A DNA stretch of 64,000 nt. Source: a bacterium. GTDB lineage: Bacteria; ARS69. The notes under the pieces were generated by a model. The model did no database searches. It worked only from the letters and a program-made list of their open reading frames with translations, and was not told where the DNA came from. This document shows positions 35,301 to 45,339 of the stretch, piece after piece. The position numbers and the translations under genes were made by a program. The stretch's first letter is position 1, and each line of letters begins with the position of its first letter. The stretch is from NCBI GenBank assembly GCA_025774805.1, contig JALGZR010000003.1, forward strand, positions 21,563-85,562. Direction: 5' to 3'.

Positions 35301-38300
35301 TGAGAACACGTCGGAACACACGGGCCGCGAGGATGCGGATACTCGGCCGGAGCGGGGTCATCGTTCTGCTCTGGCTCATCGCGGCGGCGGGGACTTCCGA
35401 TCCCGCGCACGCGCAAAATCTCCAGAACGCCGCCACCGGAAGCCTGGGAGGGCACGCACTCGATCCCACCCGGGCGATCGTCACGCTGACCCGCGTGGGA
35501 ACCGTTGCCACCTCCGCCGCGGCGGAGATCAACCCCGGGGTCGTCCTCGCGGACGGTCCTGCATCCCTGACCTATGATCTCCTGCCGTCCATCGGATCGG
35601 AAGATGTGGGCCTGACCCAGCTGTCGATCACGATTCCGGCCGGCTTCACCAACGCCACCGTGACCGATGTGATCGTGGGCGGCACGCCCCTGATCGCGGA
35701 ATGCCCGGTTCCGGGACCGGGCGGCTACTGCGCCCAGGTCGTGGACTCCTTGCTGACCGTGGACCTCGGATCGGGAATCACGACGAACCTGACGAACATC
35801 CGGGTGGAGATCGACGCCCGTGCGCCCTCCGTGGCCGGCTCGGGCCGCTTCTCCTCGGTCCTCGCCAACGGAGACCTCACGTTGGCGGCCACGCCGGGAG
35901 ATGCGGACGGCGTCGCCGACAACACGAACAACGTCGTGGTCGAGGTCGTCGAGTCCCAGGGGATCGTCCTGGAGCTCGACCATCTCGCCCGGAAATCCAC
36001 CGCGCTCGTCGGCGAGATCGTTCCCTACACCGTGGCCATCCGGAACACGGTGGCCTCCGACGTGGACTCCGTGAACATCGAAGTCCGGATTCCGCCCGGG
36101 TTCAAGTACGTCGACGAGAGCGCCCGGCTCAATGGAGGCGCGGCCGCGGCCACGGTCGACGCGGACGGGTTGCGCGTCCCGATCGGAGACGTTCCTGCCC
36201 TCACCGATGACAACGGCAACGGAACCGCGGACCCGGGCGAGGCCGGTCACCGGTCGTTGACGTACCAGCTCGTCATCGGCGCCGGAGCGCACCCCGGAAT
36301 CTACGTGGGCCGGGCGATCGCCAGGGACTACTGCGACGTCTGCGTCATTTCCAACGAGGCGGAAGCGGGCGTCGAGGTCGCCGTCGATCCCGACTTCGAC
36401 CTGGGAACGATCATCGGAAAGGTCTTCCACGATCGGAACGACGACGGATGGCAGGATCCCGGCGAGGACGGTGTCGCCGGGGCGGTGGTTGCGTTGGACG
36501 ACGGGTCCTACGCGATCACCGACGAGCACGGCCGATACCATTTCCCCGTTGTCGAGCCCGGCCATCGACTCCTGAAGATCGACCACGGGCGCACTGCCGG
36601 AGTGAGCGAGTCCACGACCGATGAGAGCCTGATCATCCGGGTCACCCCGGGACTTCTCGCGAAGGCGAACTTTGGAATCCACATCCGACGCGAGACCGAA
36701 TCGATCGGGAAGGCCGAGACCGAGGGAGTGGCGATCGTGCGCGAGACTGGCGACAACGCGATCGAGGTCTACGGCAACGCACGCATGCCGTCCCTCGTGA
36801 TCAACGGGAGAGCGGTTCCGCTTCCCTCGAGTGAAGTCCTGATGCGTCAGGGGGACCGGGAAGACGTCCTGGAGATCAACGGCTCCGAGCTCGAAGAGCC
36901 CGTGAGGTTCGAGCTCACCCTGGACTCCCGGGAAGAGACCGACCGCTGGACCCTGAGGATCCACGGATCGACGGGCGAGGTGATGCGCACGATGGAGGGG
37001 GACGGTCCGCTCCCGAAAGCCCTCTCTTGGGACGGCAGGGCGGACGACGGGTATCTGCCGAGGCCGGGCGACATCGGAACGTACCAGCTCCACGTCGAGT
37101 TCGCGGACGGCACGCGGATCACGAGCCCCCGCCGGTTCTTCGGAGTCGACCGGACGTCGGTGATCTCCTTCCGCCTCACCGGGGACGCATTCGAGTCGAA
37201 CCGCACGCAGCTCAGCCGGGCGGCCATGACTTCGTTGACGGAGGCGGCTCCGATCCTCCGGGAGCACCCGGACGAGAGGATCGTGATCGAGGGACACACG
37301 GACAACGTGGGATCACGCGAGCACAACTTGGAGCTCTCGTACGGACGGGCCAAGGCCGCATACGACTTTCTCACGGGGGAAATGGGACTCCCCACCGATC
37401 AGTTCGTCATCCGCGGTCGGGGACCGGATCGCCCGGTCGCCTCCAATGAGCTTCCGGACGGACGAGCGCTCAACCGGCGCGTCGAGATCAAGGCCGAGCT
37501 CGCCGAGGTCGAGAACGCGCAGGTGCGCGACCAGTTCCGCACCGAGGCCCGCGTCGAAATCAACGACAGTCCCATCGAGATCGGATCCCTCGGTCGGTTC
37601 ACCGCCCGGATCGACGACATCTCGGTGCGAGAGCTCACGGTCGTCATGTCCGATTCCCGAGGACAATCCGTCGAGACGAGGATTCCGATCCCCCACTTCG
37701 AGATCCTGGAGCCCGCGGGGATTCGCATGCTGCCGCAGGACGCGGTCGACACTTCCTGGATCCGACAGGCGTCGACCGGAGAGGCCGAGCCCGGGCCGAG
37801 TCCCATCGCCCTCATGACGGGCCTGGCGGGAAGGACCGATCCCGGGAACGTAGTGGAGATCGACGGCGTCGAGGTGCCCCTTTCGGAGGACGGATCCATC
37901 GAAACCGTCTTCCCGCTGACCGGTCTTAGGAACACGTTCACGATCCAGATCCGCAACGCGGAGGGTTATTCCCGGATCGTCGATCTGATCGTCGATGTCA
38001 CGACCGAGGACGAGTTCGGAGAGAAGTGGATCCACAGCGACGCCATCCCCGATCTCGAGATCGACCTGCCGCCAGCCGGCGAGCCGTTGCGCTCGGCCCA
38101 ACTCCTCTTGACCGGATCCACCGACCCCTCGAACCGCGTCAAGGCGAACGGACAGACGATCGCGGTCGATGAGCAGGGACGGCTCCAGGGAACCGTCGAC
38201 CTGCCGCACGGCAAGAGCAGACTGCTCGTCGAGGTCACGGATCCGCGGGGTCGAACGGGCACCGTCGAGCGGGAGGTAGAAGTGCTCGAGACCGAGATCT

Positions 38301-40906
38301 TCCTGCTGGCCTTTGCCGACGGCACGATCGGCCACATGAAGGGCGACGGAAGGTTTGAAGCCGCGGGCTTGGACGAGGCCGACGACTTCTACACCGAGGG
38401 TCGTCTGGCCTACTACCTGAAGGGAAGGGTGGCCGGACGATACCTGATCACCTCCGCCCTGGACACCGGCCGGGAGGAGTTCGATTCCCTCTTCAAGGAC
38501 TTCGGGGCCGACGAGACGCGCCGACTGCTGCGCAATCTCGACCCGGACAAGCTCTACCCCGTCTACGGAGACGCCAGCACGGTCGTCTACGACACGGAGA
38601 CGCAGGGCGAGTTCTTCCTCGCCGTGCAGAGCGAGGACATTGATGCGCTTCTCGGGAACTACGCCCTGAACCTGTCCGACACGGAGCTCTCGGCCTACCA
38701 CCGGACGCTCTACGGCGGCAGGATCGCCTACGAGTCCCTCTCGCGGACCCGTTACGGCGCGCCTGATTCGCGGGTCGTCCTCTTCGGGGCGGAGCAGAGA
38801 CACGTCCACGCCCGCAACGAGCTGCGAGCGGTTGGAGGATCCATCTACTACCTGCGCCACCGGGACGTGATCGAGGGAAGCGAGCAGATCGCCCTGGTCG
38901 TTCGCGACAAGAACACCGGCCTGATTCTCAGCCGGGACCCGCAGCGCCGGAACCGCGACTACACGATCAAGTATCCCGAGGGTCGGGTCGTCTTCCGCCG
39001 TCCGATCACGAGTGTCGTCCTCGATGGAACGCTCGTGGATCAGGACCTTCTGTCGGGGAACCCGGTCTACATCCAGGTCGACTACGAGGCCCGAATGGGG
39101 TCCTTCGAGAAGAACGGGGGCGGCGCGCGGGCCCGTCAGCAGATCGGTGACCACGTGGCGGTGGGAGGAACCTGGATCGACGACGAGCAGGCGGCGGCGT
39201 CCTACGAGCTGCACGGCGTGGATTCCGAGATACGGATCGGGGAGGGAAACCGCCTGACGGCCGAGTACGCCGAGAGCGAGGGAAGCGACGCTCTGACCTG
39301 GATCAGCGAGGACGGGGGGCTCACGTATGCCGAGGCCTCGATCGACGATGCCATCGACGGGTCGGCCTGGAAGGTCGCCCTCGAGCTCGACGTCGGCGAG
39401 TGGTTCGACCGGCCCGACCGATTCCACCTGACCGGGTACTACAAGGACCTGGAGCCCGGCTTCGCCTCCAGCGGGAACCTCCTGGAACGGGGAACGGAGA
39501 AGGCCGGCGGGACGGCACGGGTCCGGATGACCGAGGCCAACACCTTGGCGCTCCGGGTCGCCCACGACCGCCTGAAGGACGGGTCCGCCTCCCCGGGCAC
39601 CCCCGGGCGCTCTTCGACGGCCTCTGTTCAGTGGGATCACCGCCGGGAGCGTTGGGAGGCCTCCGCGGAGTACTTCGAGAAGAGGCTCGAGGATTCCTCC
39701 GGCCGGTCTCTGGAGGACATTCGATACGCGGCGGCCCGGATCGCCGCGAACGCGACCGACGACCTGCGCGGTCACCTGGAGCACCAGCAGACGCTGTCGG
39801 GACCGGACAACGACCAGACGACGCTCGGCGTGCAGTACCGAATCCTCTCCACCCTCTCGCTCGACTTGCAGGGCACGGAGGGCGCGCGGGGTCGGTCCGC
39901 GCAGGCGGGCGCGATCCTCGAGGCGGACGGGAGCCGTGTCTACGTCTCGGAACGAATGCTCGAGGACCGGACCGGCGCCACCGGGGCCATGACCGTCCTG
40001 GGGGCCGAGACGCGCCCGGACCCGTCGAGCCGCGTGTACACGGAGTACCAGTGGGATCACTCCGGTCCCCGAGACCGGACGATTTCCCTCTTGGGTGCCC
40101 AGAGGGAGTGGAACGTTCGCAGGGGATTCCGCTTCGTCACCGGCGGAGAGCTGTCCGAGATCGACGCGGGCCCTCAGAACTCCAAGCGCGCGAGCCTGGC
40201 GGCCAGCGCGGCGCACTCGGGGATTCGAGGCGTCTCGGCGGTCTCTCGTCACGAGATTCGCTACGAAACGGGTTCCACCGAGCGCGTTCAGTACTTCACG
40301 TCGAGCCGCCTCGAGCTCCGTGTCACTCCCGATTTCACCCTCCTCGGGAGCTACCGCTACAGCCGCACGCGGGACCGAGACATGGCGCTCGTCGAGGCAC
40401 GACTCAACGAGGGGAGCGTCGGTATCGCGTATCGCCCGGTCCGGGACGACCGATTGAACGGCATGGTGCGCTACACTCACCTGGCTGACCGTCGTCCCGA
40501 TCTCGCGGGTGACGCCCCCCCGGCGAATCGACGGATGGACGTGGTGTCCCTGGAGGGCATCTACGAAGTGCACCCCCGCATCCAGTGGTCGGCCAAGGGC
40601 GCCACCCGGATACTGGACGAGGCGTTCGTCGCCGTTCCCTCCGTTCGAACCCGCACGTATCTCGGAATCCAGCGGGCGGACTTCACCCTCTACGATCCGA
40701 TCGACTTGGGTGTCGAGTACCGACTCCTTCACCAGAGAGAGGCGGACGACACCCGTCAGGGGTGGGTGTTCGAGCTCTCTCGTCGCTTCGGCGATCGTCT
40801 CCGGCTCGGAGCGGGATACAACTTCAGCGACCTCTCGGACAACGAGTTCTCGACCAACGACTACTCGGTCCGTGGCGCGTACGTCCGCGTCCAGGGGAAG
40901 TACTAG
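35300..40906 (+). CDS. Giant outer-membrane protein: DUF11, SdrD-like, OmpA and C-terminal barrel
   Basis: 1868 residues; ATG at 35300. Signal to about residue 37 (PAHA). Residues about 40-220 repeat the secreted paralogues' style; 220-370 a DUF11-like domain (LVGEIVPYTVAIRNTV). About 370-430 an SdrD-B/CNA-B-like fold with Ca-binding look (GKVFHDRNDDGWQDPGEDG). About 620-735 an OmpA peptidoglycan-binding domain (IVIEGHTDNVGSREHNLELS, GRALNRRVEIK). 735-1000 Ig-like strands with SxDPSNRVKANG motifs. From about 1000 to the end are aromatic-rich amphipathic strands typical of a large beta-barrel, ending GAYVRVQGKY. The gene is thus an outer-membrane anchor bound to peptidoglycan with surface Ig-type modules. 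Substrate or binding partner unknown. Confidence 0.8.
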   Translation: MRTRRNTRAARMRILGRSGVIVLLWLIAAAGTSDPAHAQNLQNAATGSLGGHALDPTRAIVTLTRVGTVATSAAAEINPGVVLADGPASLTYDLLPSIGSEDVGLTQLSITIPAGFTNATVTDVIVGGTPLIAECPVPGPGGYCAQVVDSLLTVDLGSGITTNLTNIRVEIDARAPSVAGSGRFSSVLANGDLTLAATPGDADGVADNTNNVVVEVVESQGIVLELDHLARKSTALVGEIVPYTVAIRNTVASDVDSVNIEVRIPPGFKYVDESARLNGGAAAATVDADGLRVPIGDVPALTDDNGNGTADPGEAGHRSLTYQLVIGAGAHPGIYVGRAIARDYCDVCVISNEAEAGVEVAVDPDFDLGTIIGKVFHDRNDDGWQDPGEDGVAGAVVALDDGSYAITDEHGRYHFPVVEPGHRLLKIDHGRTAGVSESTTDESLIIRVTPGLLAKANFGIHIRRETESIGKAETEGVAIVRETGDNAIEVYGNARMPSLVINGRAVPLPSSEVLMRQGDREDVLEINGSELEEPVRFELTLDSREETDRWTLRIHGSTGEVMRTMEGDGPLPKALSWDGRADDGYLPRPGDIGTYQLHVEFADGTRITSPRRFFGVDRTSVISFRLTGDAFESNRTQLSRAAMTSLTEAAPILREHPDERIVIEGHTDNVGSREHNLELSYGRAKAAYDFLTGEMGLPTDQFVIRGRGPDRPVASNELPDGRALNRRVEIKAELAEVENAQVRDQFRTEARVEINDSPIEIGSLGRFTARIDDISVRELTVVMSDSRGQSVETRIPIPHFEILEPAGIRMLPQDAVDTSWIRQASTGEAEPGPSPIALMTGLAGRTDPGNVVEIDGVEVPLSEDGSIETVFPLTGLRNTFTIQIRNAEGYSRIVDLIVDVTTEDEFGEKWIHSDAIPDLEIDLPPAGEPLRSAQLLLTGSTDPSNRVKANGQTIAVDEQGRLQGTVDLPHGKSRLLVEVTDPRGRTGTVEREVEVLETEIFLLAFADGTIGHMKGDGRFEAAGLDEADDFYTEGRLAYYLKGRVAGRYLITSALDTGREEFDSLFKDFGADETRRLLRNLDPDKLYPVYGDASTVVYDTETQGEFFLAVQSEDIDALLGNYALNLSDTELSAYHRTLYGGRIAYESLSRTRYGAPDSRVVLFGAEQRHVHARNELRAVGGSIYYLRHRDVIEGSEQIALVVRDKNTGLILSRDPQRRNRDYTIKYPEGRVVFRRPITSVVLDGTLVDQDLLSGNPVYIQVDYEARMGSFEKNGGGARARQQIGDHVAVGGTWIDDEQAAASYELHGVDSEIRIGEGNRLTAEYAESEGSDALTWISEDGGLTYAEASIDDAIDGSAWKVALELDVGEWFDRPDRFHLTGYYKDLEPGFASSGNLLERGTEKAGGTARVRMTEANTLALRVAHDRLKDGSASPGTPGRSSTASVQWDHRRERWEASAEYFEKRLEDSSGRSLEDIRYAAARIAANATDDLRGHLEHQQTLSGPDNDQTTLGVQYRILSTLSLDLQGTEGARGRSAQAGAILEADGSRVYVSERMLEDRTGATGAMTVLGAETRPDPSSRVYTEYQWDHSGPRDRTISLLGAQREWNVRRGFRFVTGGELSEIDAGPQNSKRASLAASAAHSGIRGVSAVSRHEIRYETGSTERVQYFTSSRLELRVTPDFTLLGSYRYSRTRDRDMALVEARLNEGSVGIAYRPVRDDRLNGMVRYTHLADRRPDLAGDAPPANRRMDVVSLEGIYEVHPRIQWSAKGATRILDEAFVAVPSVRTRTYLGIQRADFTLYDPIDLGVEYRLLHQREADDTRQGWVFELSRRFGDRLRLGAGYNFSDLSDNEFSTNDYSVRGAYVRVQGKY

Positions 40907-40908
40907 CC

Positions 40909-42198
40909 ATGAGGGTCTTGCCTCACAAGCTCTTCAGGCACGGCATGGAGGCCGTCTTCTCCCTCTCTCTCGTGCTGATCTGCTTCGTGGCCATCCTGGG
41001 ACTTCTGAGTCTCAGCTTTCCCCAGGGGATGAATCTCCGTGACCTGATCGCCCGGGGGGAGGCGGCCTCCCTGCGGGGAAGCTTCCCATCGGACGGTCGG
41101 GACGTCGCGATTACGGGCTCGCTGAAGCGACGAGATCAGATCGCCCGTCTCTCCCGGATCTCCCGGAAGGTGAAGGACAAAGCATCCGACGACATCGCCT
41201 GGGAGGACTCCGAGACGGGGATGTCTCTCGGCTCCCGTCACGCCATCCAGACGTTCGACGATGCCAGTGCCACGATCGCGTTCGACGAGAAGAACGTGCT
41301 CGATCTCGCCGAGAACTCACTCATCGTACTGAAGGGATTCGAGAGCGCGCCAGACGGATCGGATCGGAAGGCCTCGTTGATCGTTCTCGGAGGTGAGCTG
41401 AGAGGATCGATCTCCGGACGAGGCAAGGACTCGCTGCACGTCGAAGTCCAGGTGGCGAACGGTGTCGCCCGGATCCGGTCGACGCCCGATCGCAAGACCC
41501 CGACCAGCTTCCGGGTGAAGGTGAACGAGGACCAGACCTCGACCCTGTCGGTCCACGACGGAGAGGCGGAGGTCGTCTCGGGCGGGGAGTCCGTCGTCGT
41601 GAAGCCCAATCAGGTGATCGAGGTCCCCTCGACCGGACGGCCCTCGGCTCCCCGGAGTCTCCCGAACGCCCCCGCTCTTCTTTCGCCGTCCTCCGGAGCC
41701 CGCTACCTCTACCGGTCGCTGCCCCCACGAGTCACGTTCTCATGGCGCGACGTTCCGGGAGCCAATGGCTACCGATTCGCCCTGGCCACCGACCGGGGGT
41801 TCCAGGAGGTCGTCTACGAGACCGACGTCTCGGAGGCGGAGCTCGCGTTCGGAAACCTGAGCGCTGGCGAGTTCTACTGGAGAGTATCGACGATCATGGG
41901 CGACCTCGAAGGGACCCCGAGCCGGGCGCGACGGTTCCACATGCAGCAGGACGCGCGGCCTCCGGCTCTTTCCGTGGTCTGGCCGGAGGGGCCCCTGACG
42001 GAAGAGAAGATCGTGATCCGGGGAACCACGGATCCGGGATCGCGCGTGTTCGTGTCGAACCTCGAGGTCGATGTTTCGGCGACAGGTCAGTTCTCGGGCG
42101 AGATCGTCCTGAAGCGGGGAACGAATCTCGTGGTGGTGGAAGCCGTCGACGAGGCGGGGAACACCACTTACGAATCCCAGACGATCAAAGTCGAATAG
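40909..42198 (+). CDS. FecR-like membrane-anchored protein with Ig/FnIII modules
   Basis: 429 residues; ATG two bases after the preceding stop. One N-terminal TM (VFSLSLVLICFVAILGLLSL), then a periplasmic FecR-type beta domain (IAFDEKNVLDLAENSLIVL, GGELRGSISG, VKVNEDQTSTLSVHDGEAEV, VVVKPNQVIEV), an FnIII-like segment (VTFSWRDVPGANGYRFALA) and a C-terminal Ig-like segment (VIRGTTDPGSRVFVSN) that shares its motif with the giant barrel protein. FecR domains normally sense or scaffold at the envelope; with no ECF sigma factor nearby, a structural role in the same complex is plausible. Confidence 0.8.
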   Translation: MRVLPHKLFRHGMEAVFSLSLVLICFVAILGLLSLSFPQGMNLRDLIARGEAASLRGSFPSDGRDVAITGSLKRRDQIARLSRISRKVKDKASDDIAWEDSETGMSLGSRHAIQTFDDASATIAFDEKNVLDLAENSLIVLKGFESAPDGSDRKASLIVLGGELRGSISGRGKDSLHVEVQVANGVARIRSTPDRKTPTSFRVKVNEDQTSTLSVHDGEAEVVSGGESVVVKPNQVIEVPSTGRPSAPRSLPNAPALLSPSSGARYLYRSLPPRVTFSWRDVPGANGYRFALATDRGFQEVVYETDVSEAELAFGNLSAGEFYWRVSTIMGDLEGTPSRARRFHMQQDARPPALSVVWPEGPLTEEKIVIRGTTDPGSRVFVSNLEVDVSATGQFSGEIVLKRGTNLVVVEAVDEAGNTTYESQTIKVE

Positions 42199-42219
42199 CT
42201 CCCAACGGGTGAGTGTCCC

Positions 42220-44097
42220 ATGAAACCCAAACTCTCGTTTCCGCTGCGTCTGAGGATTCTCGCGACCCTGCTCCTCTTGGTCACGACGGTGGTCAGCCTC
42301 ATCACGTTCGTCATGGCAAACCTGTTCCATGACGACAAGAAGACGTACATCAACGACCTCACCTCGATCGTCGCTCTCAGCACGGCGGAGGAATGCCGTT
42401 CGCTGCTGAACGGGTACTCGGAGAAGCTTCGAATCTTCGGCCAGATCGTCCACGGGACGAGCCTTCCGCGGCAACGTCGGGACGCACTGCTCGAGGAGTT
42501 CTTCAAGGATTTCCGAGACCTGGTGGGGATCATCGTTTACGACCGGGGAACCGAGATCGCTTCCGTCCTGGACTCCAACGTGTTGGATCAAGCCGATCTC
42601 ACTTCCGAGGACGTGAGACGGAGCCTCGAGGAGTCCCCCCCGCCCTTCGACCGCCTGACGGCCGACGATTTCCTCGTCGAGAACTCGACGCTGTCACCGA
42701 AGCTGCGAACCCTCAATCTCGTCGTGCCGTCCGCGCAGGACGGGTCCCCGGGTCAGGTGATCCTCGGGATTATCCGGCTCGACGGCCTCCAGCGTCTCGC
42801 GATGCGATCCGGCGTCTTCCGGGTGTTCCTGGTCGACTCGCACGGCATTCTGCTGGCGGAGCCGAGCGTCGACATGTCGCAGACGAGGAAGCTGTTCCGG
42901 CTCCCGGCCGGTCTGGATGCGGGTGGCGGGTACAGCGCGGGTATGACGCTGGAGTACGACCGGGACGGAACGAGAATGATGGGCGGCTACGCGAGCACCG
43001 ACACGGGCGGGGTCATCGCCGCCGTGGAGATCCCGGTGGCGGCCGCGTACATCGCCTCCCGGGAGATCCTCAACCGTCTGCTCCTGCTGGCCCTCTGCTT
43101 GCTGATCTTGGCGGCACTGACCGGCCAGCTCGGCTCCCTGAGGATCACCCGCCCGATCGAGAAGCTCGTCGCGGCCACTCAACAGGTCGGTAAGGGGCGG
43201 TTCGACATCTCGGTGCCGGTCCAGTCGGGGGACGAGATCGGCAAGCTGAGCAACTCCTTCAATCAGATGGCCAGGGAGCTGAAGACGCGCGACCAGGCGC
43301 TCAACGAGGCGCAGGCCCAGTTGATCCAGTCCGAGAAGCTGGCCGCGTTCGGACAGCTCGGCGCCGGAGTCGCGCACGAGGTCAAGAACCCTCTCGCGGG
43401 CATTCTCGGATGCGCCCAGCTCTGCCTGCGAAAGGTGGGCGAGAGCTCTCCTATGCACCGCAATCTCGCGCTGATCGAGAAGGAGACGAAGCGGTGCAAG
43501 ACGATCGTGGAGAACCTGCTCCGGTTCGCCCGCCAGGAGAAGGCCCTTCTCGAGCCGATCGAGGTGAATCCCGTTATCGAGGATGCCATGTCGATCGTGA
43601 ACCACCAGCTCGAACTGAATAACGTGAAGTTGAGTGCAGACCTGGAGCCCGATCTGCCGAAGATCAAGGGAACGGCCAACCAGCTCCAGCAGGTCTTGCT
43701 GAATTTGATCATGAATGCACAGCAGGCCATGGATGGGGCGGCCGGAAACGTCCTGGTGACCACCCGGGCAACCCAAGACGGCGGAATCGAAATCAGAGTT
43801 CAAGATGATGGCCCCGGGATTCCGAATGAAATAAAGGACAAAATTTTGGAGCCCTTCTTCACGACGAAACCGGGCGGGAAGGGCACGGGGTTGGGACTCT
43901 CCGTGAGCTACGGAATCATCACCGACCACGGGGGGACGATCTCCATCCGGGACAGCCCGGGAGGAGGGGCGACGTTCATTCTGTTGTTCCCGCCTCTCGA
44001 GAAGGCGCCGGTGCAGGACTCGTCGACCTCGCCCTCCGCGGCGAGGCCGGAGGTGAAGAGGCGAACGAGCAGTTCGGCTCAGGAAGTCCACGGATAG
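42220..44097 (+). CDS. Membrane sensor histidine kinase with periplasmic Cache-like sensor
   Basis: 625 residues. TM1 (ILATLLLLVTTVVSLITFVM) and TM2 (LLLLALCLLILAALTGQL near 290) frame a ~250-residue periplasmic domain of Cache style (LVGIIVYDRGTEIASVLDSN; VFRVFLVDSHGILLAE). A HAMP segment follows, then the H-box FGQLGAGVAHEVKNPLAG, N-box LLNLIMNAQQAMDG, G1 DDGPGIPNE and G2 GKGTGLGLSVSYG. It is encoded 21 bases after the FecR-like gene and 34 before a REC-GGDEF regulator, its likely partner. Confidence 0.9.
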   Translation: MKPKLSFPLRLRILATLLLLVTTVVSLITFVMANLFHDDKKTYINDLTSIVALSTAEECRSLLNGYSEKLRIFGQIVHGTSLPRQRRDALLEEFFKDFRDLVGIIVYDRGTEIASVLDSNVLDQADLTSEDVRRSLEESPPPFDRLTADDFLVENSTLSPKLRTLNLVVPSAQDGSPGQVILGIIRLDGLQRLAMRSGVFRVFLVDSHGILLAEPSVDMSQTRKLFRLPAGLDAGGGYSAGMTLEYDRDGTRMMGGYASTDTGGVIAAVEIPVAAAYIASREILNRLLLLALCLLILAALTGQLGSLRITRPIEKLVAATQQVGKGRFDISVPVQSGDEIGKLSNSFNQMARELKTRDQALNEAQAQLIQSEKLAAFGQLGAGVAHEVKNPLAGILGCAQLCLRKVGESSPMHRNLALIEKETKRCKTIVENLLRFARQEKALLEPIEVNPVIEDAMSIVNHQLELNNVKLSADLEPDLPKIKGTANQLQQVLLNLIMNAQQAMDGAAGNVLVTTRATQDGGIEIRVQDDGPGIPNEIKDKILEPFFTTKPGGKGTGLGLSVSYGIITDHGGTISIRDSPGGGATFILLFPPLEKAPVQDSSTSPSAARPEVKRRTSSSAQEVHG

Positions 44098-44131
44098 ACA
44101 TCCGCGCTCACGATCGTAGGAACGGGGACCC

Positions 44132-45118
44132 ATGACCGGCGCGAATGACGAGAAGATCCGCGTCCTGGTGGCGGACGACGAGGACACCCTTCGGGCCGTA
44201 ATCTGCGAGGTGCTCGAGGATGAGGGGTACGAGGTGACCTCGGCGTCGAGCGGGGAGGCGGCCCTCGAGCAGTTCCGGAAGCGGCACCACCCGATCGTGA
44301 TCGCGGACATCGTCATGGATGGGATGAACGGCCTTCAGCTCCTGGAGAAGATCAAGGCGATCGACTCCGATACCGTCGTTCTGATCATGACCAGCCACGG
44401 ATCTCTCGACACGGCCACCCGGGCGCTCCGCGCGGGCGCCTACGACTTCATGATCAAGCCGTTCGAAGCTCTGGACGTGATCTCCGCCACCGTCAGTCGT
44501 GCCGCGGAAAAGGTCGCGATGATCTGGATGAACCGTCGACTGACGGAGGATCTGATCGTCAAGGCGTCCGACCTGAACCTGGCGAACTCGGCCCTCGTGA
44601 AGTTGGCGGACAATCTGAAGGATCACGCCGACAAGGACGGGCTCACCGGGCTTTACAACCACCGTCTGTTCTGGGATTCCCTCATCCGAGAAATCAACAC
44701 GGCCAAGAGCGACAAGAAGCCGATCTCCATCATCTTCATGGATGTGGACCACTTCAAACAGTTCAACGACACGAACGGCCATCTGGCGGGAGACGAGGTA
44801 CTCAAGAGACTCGCGAATCTGGCCCGGGAACGAATCCCCGAGCCCGGATTCGTCGCCCGCTACGGAGGTGAGGAGCTGGTGGCGTTGGTGCCCGGAATGG
44901 TGAAAGAGACCGCTCAAGAGCTCGCCGAGTCGATCCGCGTGGCGGTCGAGAGTCACCCCTTCCCGGGTCGCGAGACCCAACCTCTGGGCAGGGTCACGCT
45001 GAGCCTGGGGGTCGCCACCTACCCCGAGGACGGAGAAGAGCCCGCCATTCTCGTGGCTCACGCCGACAAGGCCGTGTACGACGCGAAGGACAGGGGCCGA
45101 AACGCCGTCTGCGGCTGA
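44132..45118 (+). CDS. Response-regulator diguanylate cyclase (REC-GGDEF)
   Basis: 328 residues. The receiver has VLVADDEDTL, Asp in VIADIVMDGM and Lys in IKPF. A short helical linker leads to the GGDEF domain: MDVDHFKQFNDTNGH, signature RYGGEEL and SLGVATYPEDG. The usual GG(D/E)EF ends in Leu here (GGEEL); the catalytic Glu remains, so activity is plausible but not certain. The RxxD inhibition site is absent. Phosphorylation by the kinase encoded just upstream would switch on c-di-GMP production. Confidence 0.85.
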   Translation: MTGANDEKIRVLVADDEDTLRAVICEVLEDEGYEVTSASSGEAALEQFRKRHHPIVIADIVMDGMNGLQLLEKIKAIDSDTVVLIMTSHGSLDTATRALRAGAYDFMIKPFEALDVISATVSRAAEKVAMIWMNRRLTEDLIVKASDLNLANSALVKLADNLKDHADKDGLTGLYNHRLFWDSLIREINTAKSDKKPISIIFMDVDHFKQFNDTNGHLAGDEVLKRLANLARERIPEPGFVARYGGEELVALVPGMVKETAQELAESIRVAVESHPFPGRETQPLGRVTLSLGVATYPEDGEEPAILVAHADKAVYDAKDRGRNAVCG

Positions 45119-45339
45119 AGCGGTCCGAGCTCCGATTTCCACCCTCCGAAGAATCGCCTCACCGACGGGTCCCCGCCGACCGCACTCCTCCCCGTTCGGG
45201 CTTCTCCCCTTGATCCCCCCCGAGCGCGCCGCTAAGGTGGACCGCGCAGTCACGAAGGGCTTGCGCTTGGGCGAGGGCCGGCCGGGGGGCCGGGTCACCC
45301 GCCCAGCCGACGAAACGGGCGACTCAGGGGTGATCCGAA

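Noticed and set aside
37313-40732. A 1139-codon minus-strand frame
   Set aside because: Antisense to the giant outer-membrane protein; no domains, typical GC-rich mirror frame.
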